Source: Candidatus Peregrinibacteria bacterium CG_4_9_14_0_2_um_filter_41_14
Lineage (GTDB): Bacteria > Patescibacteriota > Gracilibacteria > UBA1369 > UM-FILTER-41-14
DNA: 6,014 nucleotides
NCBI GenBank assembly: GCA_002788755.1
Contig: PFRW01000060.1
Location: 1 to 6,014, forward strand
Reading direction: 5' to 3'
Numbering within the stretch: the stretch's first letter is position 1; every line of letters begins with the position of its first letter. Shown one piece after another: positions 4,361 through 6,014 of the stretch. The position numbers were made by a program, and so were the translations under genes. Below the pieces are notes generated by a model. It saw only the letters and a list, made by a program, of their open reading frames with translations. It was not told the origin of the DNA and searched no databases.

Positions 4361-4374
4361 TGAGTGTACACTCA
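4361..4374. promoter_or_regulatory. Perfect 14-bp palindrome, probable regulator binding site
   Basis: TGAGTGTACACTCA is perfectly self-complementary and has no loop or T-run, so it is a protein site and not a terminator. It lies between the divergent HNH and nucleotidylyltransferase genes. Its centre is about 65 bp upstream of the predicted start of the + strand promoter, a position used by upstream-binding activators. The regulator is unknown and none is encoded beside it except the truncated HTH at 2839. Confidence 0.55.
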
Positions 4375-4397
4375 ATTACAGCCCCCTCCATCATCCA

Positions 4398-4426
4398 TTG
4401 TCATTAATCCAATTTCCCTCTATCAT
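4398..4426 (+). promoter_or_regulatory. Sigma70-type promoter of the nucleotidylyltransferase operon
   Basis: TTGTCA (4398-4403) and TATCAT (4421-4426) each match consensus at 5 of 6 positions with ideal 17-bp spacing. The -10 ends 22 nt before the ATG at 4449. This is the best conventional promoter in the window. Confidence 0.75.
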
Positions 4427-4448
4427 ACGCTCGATTTAGCAAGATTTT

Positions 4449-5750
4449 ATGCGAGCCGTAATTTTAGCTTCCGGGCGTAGTCAACGCCTTCAACCAGTGC
4501 CAGATAAAATCCTTTTGGAATTTTGTGGGCAAACTTTGTTAGAGCAGCAGGTGCAACAGTTGGTTAATCAGGGGATAGACGAATTGGTGATGATTTATGG
4601 CGATCACAATTCCGAAAGTATTCAGCAAATTGCCGATAAGCTTACGCTAAAGCCTAAATTGGTTGCCCAGGCCGATCTAGAGTTGGGTATGGCTGGCGCG
4701 GTGCAATCGTTGGCGCATCAATACAAAGACAACAAACCATTTTTACTGGTTAGCAGCAACGATCTCATTGCCGATACAGGGCTAGCAGCCTTAAAATCTG
4801 CAATTGATGCCAATGTATCCACGTCCTACTTATTGGCAAAAGAAGTTAGCGAATATTTTCCAGGTGGCTACCTCAAAATTGATGCCGATAAGAAAATTAA
4901 TACCATTATAGAGAAACCAGGCGAGAACAACGAGCCCAGCAACTTAGTTAACTTAGTTTATCACTATCATCACAATCCCAAAGCATTATTTGCCAAAGTA
5001 GATGCCTCAGTCAAAAACGGCAGCGCCAACGACGACCTTTACGAACAAGCCCTCGACGCCCTTTTTCAAACCGAAAATTACTACGCCATCGGCTACAGTG
5101 GGCCTTGGTTTACAATTAAGTATCCATGGCACATTTACCCAATGGCCAAACACATTTTTAGCCGTTACGAACCAAAAATCGACCCAGACGCCCAAATTGC
5201 CGCAACCGCCGTTATAGAAGGGCCTGTAATTATCTGCAAAGGCGTAAAAGTGCTGCACAACGCCATGATTAAAGGCCCCGCCTACATTGGCCCCAACACC
5301 ATTATTGCCAACAATAGTCTAGTTAGAGACAGTTTTATTGGCGCAAACTGCGTGATTGGCTTTAATTCCGAAATTGCTCGCAGCTACATCCAAAACGACG
5401 TTTGGACCCACACCAACTACGTAGGTGACAGCGTTATTGGCAACAACGTCAGCTTTGGCGCCGGCTCCGTCACCGGTAATTTACGTTTAGACGAAGAAGT
5501 AATCAGCATGAACGTCCAAGGTGAAAAAATCGACACAAAACTCATCAAACTTGGCACCGTGACCGGTAACAACATCCGCATTGGTGTTGGTACATGCCTA
5601 ATGCCGGGCATTACCATTGGCAGTGACTGCATGATCGGCAGCAATTTAACTATTGATCAAGACATTCCCAATAACAGCTTTGTTAAAGGCGAAAATACGC
5701 TTGCTATTAAAGAAAATACCAAAACAATCTCTGTTCGCAATTTAAACTAA
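4449..5750 (+). CDS. Sugar-1-phosphate nucleotidylyltransferase with C-terminal beta-helix (GlmU/RmlA-like)
   Basis: This is a 433-aa two-domain cytosolic protein. The N-terminal nucleotidyltransferase domain (about 1-235) has LASGRSQRLQPVPDK (6-20; nucleotide loop with basic R13 and K20), GMAGAVQSL (80-88), SSND (102-105; D105 as likely metal ligand) and EKP (155-157). It would join a sugar-1-phosphate to an NTP, releasing the pyrophosphate that Ppa removes. From about 243 the hexapeptide pattern (IDPDAQIAATAVIEGPV, later VIGNNVSFGAGSV) forms a left-handed beta-helix. THTNYVGD (320-327) and TGN (342-344) align with the acetyltransferase site of GlmU, keeping its catalytic His (H321) and Asn (N344), so acetyltransferase activity is possible. 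The layout resembles the archaeal bifunctional sugar-1-phosphate enzymes more than bacterial GlmU. The substrate is undetermined. It is followed after 4 nt by a glycosyltransferase. Confidence 0.88.
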   Translation: MRAVILASGRSQRLQPVPDKILLEFCGQTLLEQQVQQLVNQGIDELVMIYGDHNSESIQQIADKLTLKPKLVAQADLELGMAGAVQSLAHQYKDNKPFLLVSSNDLIADTGLAALKSAIDANVSTSYLLAKEVSEYFPGGYLKIDADKKINTIIEKPGENNEPSNLVNLVYHYHHNPKALFAKVDASVKNGSANDDLYEQALDALFQTENYYAIGYSGPWFTIKYPWHIYPMAKHIFSRYEPKIDPDAQIAATAVIEGPVIICKGVKVLHNAMIKGPAYIGPNTIIANNSLVRDSFIGANCVIGFNSEIARSYIQNDVWTHTNYVGDSVIGNNVSFGAGSVTGNLRLDEEVISMNVQGEKIDTKLIKLGTVTGNNIRIGVGTCLMPGITIGSDCMIGSNLTIDQDIPNNSFVKGENTLAIKENTKTISVRNLN

Positions 5751-5754
5751 AAAC

Positions 5755-6014
5755 ATGGAAAAATCCGTATCGACCGTCACCGTAAATTACAACCACAAAC
5801 ATTTCCCTAAACTATGTGTAGAAGCGGTAGAAGCCAGCCAAGCCGATTTTCTCATTCAAATTATTTTTGTTGATAACGCTTCCTCCGACCCCATCAGTGT
5901 TAACTTTTTGAAGCAAGCCGCCACAGAAAGCCGCATCAACTTAGTCGAATCAAAAATGAACGTCGGCTTTGCCGGGGGAAACAACCTTGGTGCCAAAGTT
6001 GCCACCGGCAAATA
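5755..6014 (+). CDS. GT2-family glycosyltransferase, N-terminal part (cut by window end)
   Basis: The 86 residues present start with the GT-A first strand VTVNYNHKHF (8-17). They continue with IIFVDNASSD (36-45), the nucleotide-sugar binding strand and loop, and reach NVGFAGGNN (69-77), which is typical of rhamnosyltransferase-like (WbbL-type) GT2 enzymes. Such enzymes move a sugar from a nucleotide donor to a lipid-linked or surface glycan at the membrane. The ATG lies 4 nt after the nucleotidylyltransferase stop, with no promoter between, so the two are one operon: one gene makes an activated sugar and the next is likely to use an activated sugar. The DxD motif and C-terminus lie beyond the window. 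Confidence 0.92.
   Translation, partial: MEKSVSTVTVNYNHKHFPKLCVEAVEASQADFLIQIIFVDNASSDPISVNFLKQAATESRINLVESKMNVGFAGGNNLGAKVATGK

Noticed and set aside
5007..5644. Three open frames of 71-83 codons within the nucleotidylyltransferase gene
   Set aside because: They are by-products of its codon bias; the in-frame product has conserved motifs over its whole length.
91..5750. Alternative genetic code with TGA as Gly or Trp
   Set aside because: Every conserved gene is complete under the standard code without in-frame TGA, and the HNH break ends at TAA, so recoding would not repair it.

Overview
The window reads as a piece of a small-genome bacterial chromosome. Candidate Phyla Radiation (Patescibacteria) is the most likely source. 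The grounds are the HNH endonuclease type, a short HTH protein beginning MKPNKKLQIIQQLSG (both familiar from that group), small four-helix membrane proteins, tight packing, and an absence of Shine-Dalgarno sequences. This assignment is inference; no rRNA or ribosomal protein gene is present to fix it. The standard code fits: all genes read through without internal stops, and all 11 visible stops are TAA or TAG.

Layout. Positions 1-78 hold the 3' end of an unidentified + strand gene. It converges on a small four-helix membrane protein gene (91-474, -). That gene and family I inorganic pyrophosphatase (578-1186, +) are divergent, with promoters whose -35 boxes lie on the same seven base pairs (523-529). 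A bidirectional hairpin terminator (1198-1233) separates ppa from a second four-helix membrane protein gene (1245-1658, -). Across another divergent promoter region lies a two-gene + strand unit: an unrecognised 120-aa protein overlapping by 13 nt a FAD/NAD(P)H oxidoreductase of the ferredoxin-NADP reductase superfamily (2172-2864). Positions 2839-4274 form a - strand accessory island: a frameshifted HNH endonuclease in two overlapping pieces, a cysteine hydrolase (isochorismatase) homologue with an altered catalytic triad, and a truncated 48-aa HTH protein apparently made from a leaderless promoter carrying a perfect 16-bp palindrome. The right end returns to the + strand with a sugar-1-phosphate nucleotidylyltransferase/left-handed beta-helix protein (4449-5750) and, four bases later, the start of a GT2 glycosyltransferase cut by the window end. 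This pair is probably the beginning of a surface glycan operon.

The most notable cross-cutting signal is in the 5' leaders. No gene has a usable Shine-Dalgarno sequence. Instead, four genes carry one of two near-identical 10-mers (ATTTAACTAC or AATTAACCAA) 5-7 nt before the ATG, and two more carry relatives. Two leaders 3.8 kb apart match at 18 of 21 positions through the start codon. This looks like a repeated initiation or 5'-end element, and it helps correct the start of the HNH gene.
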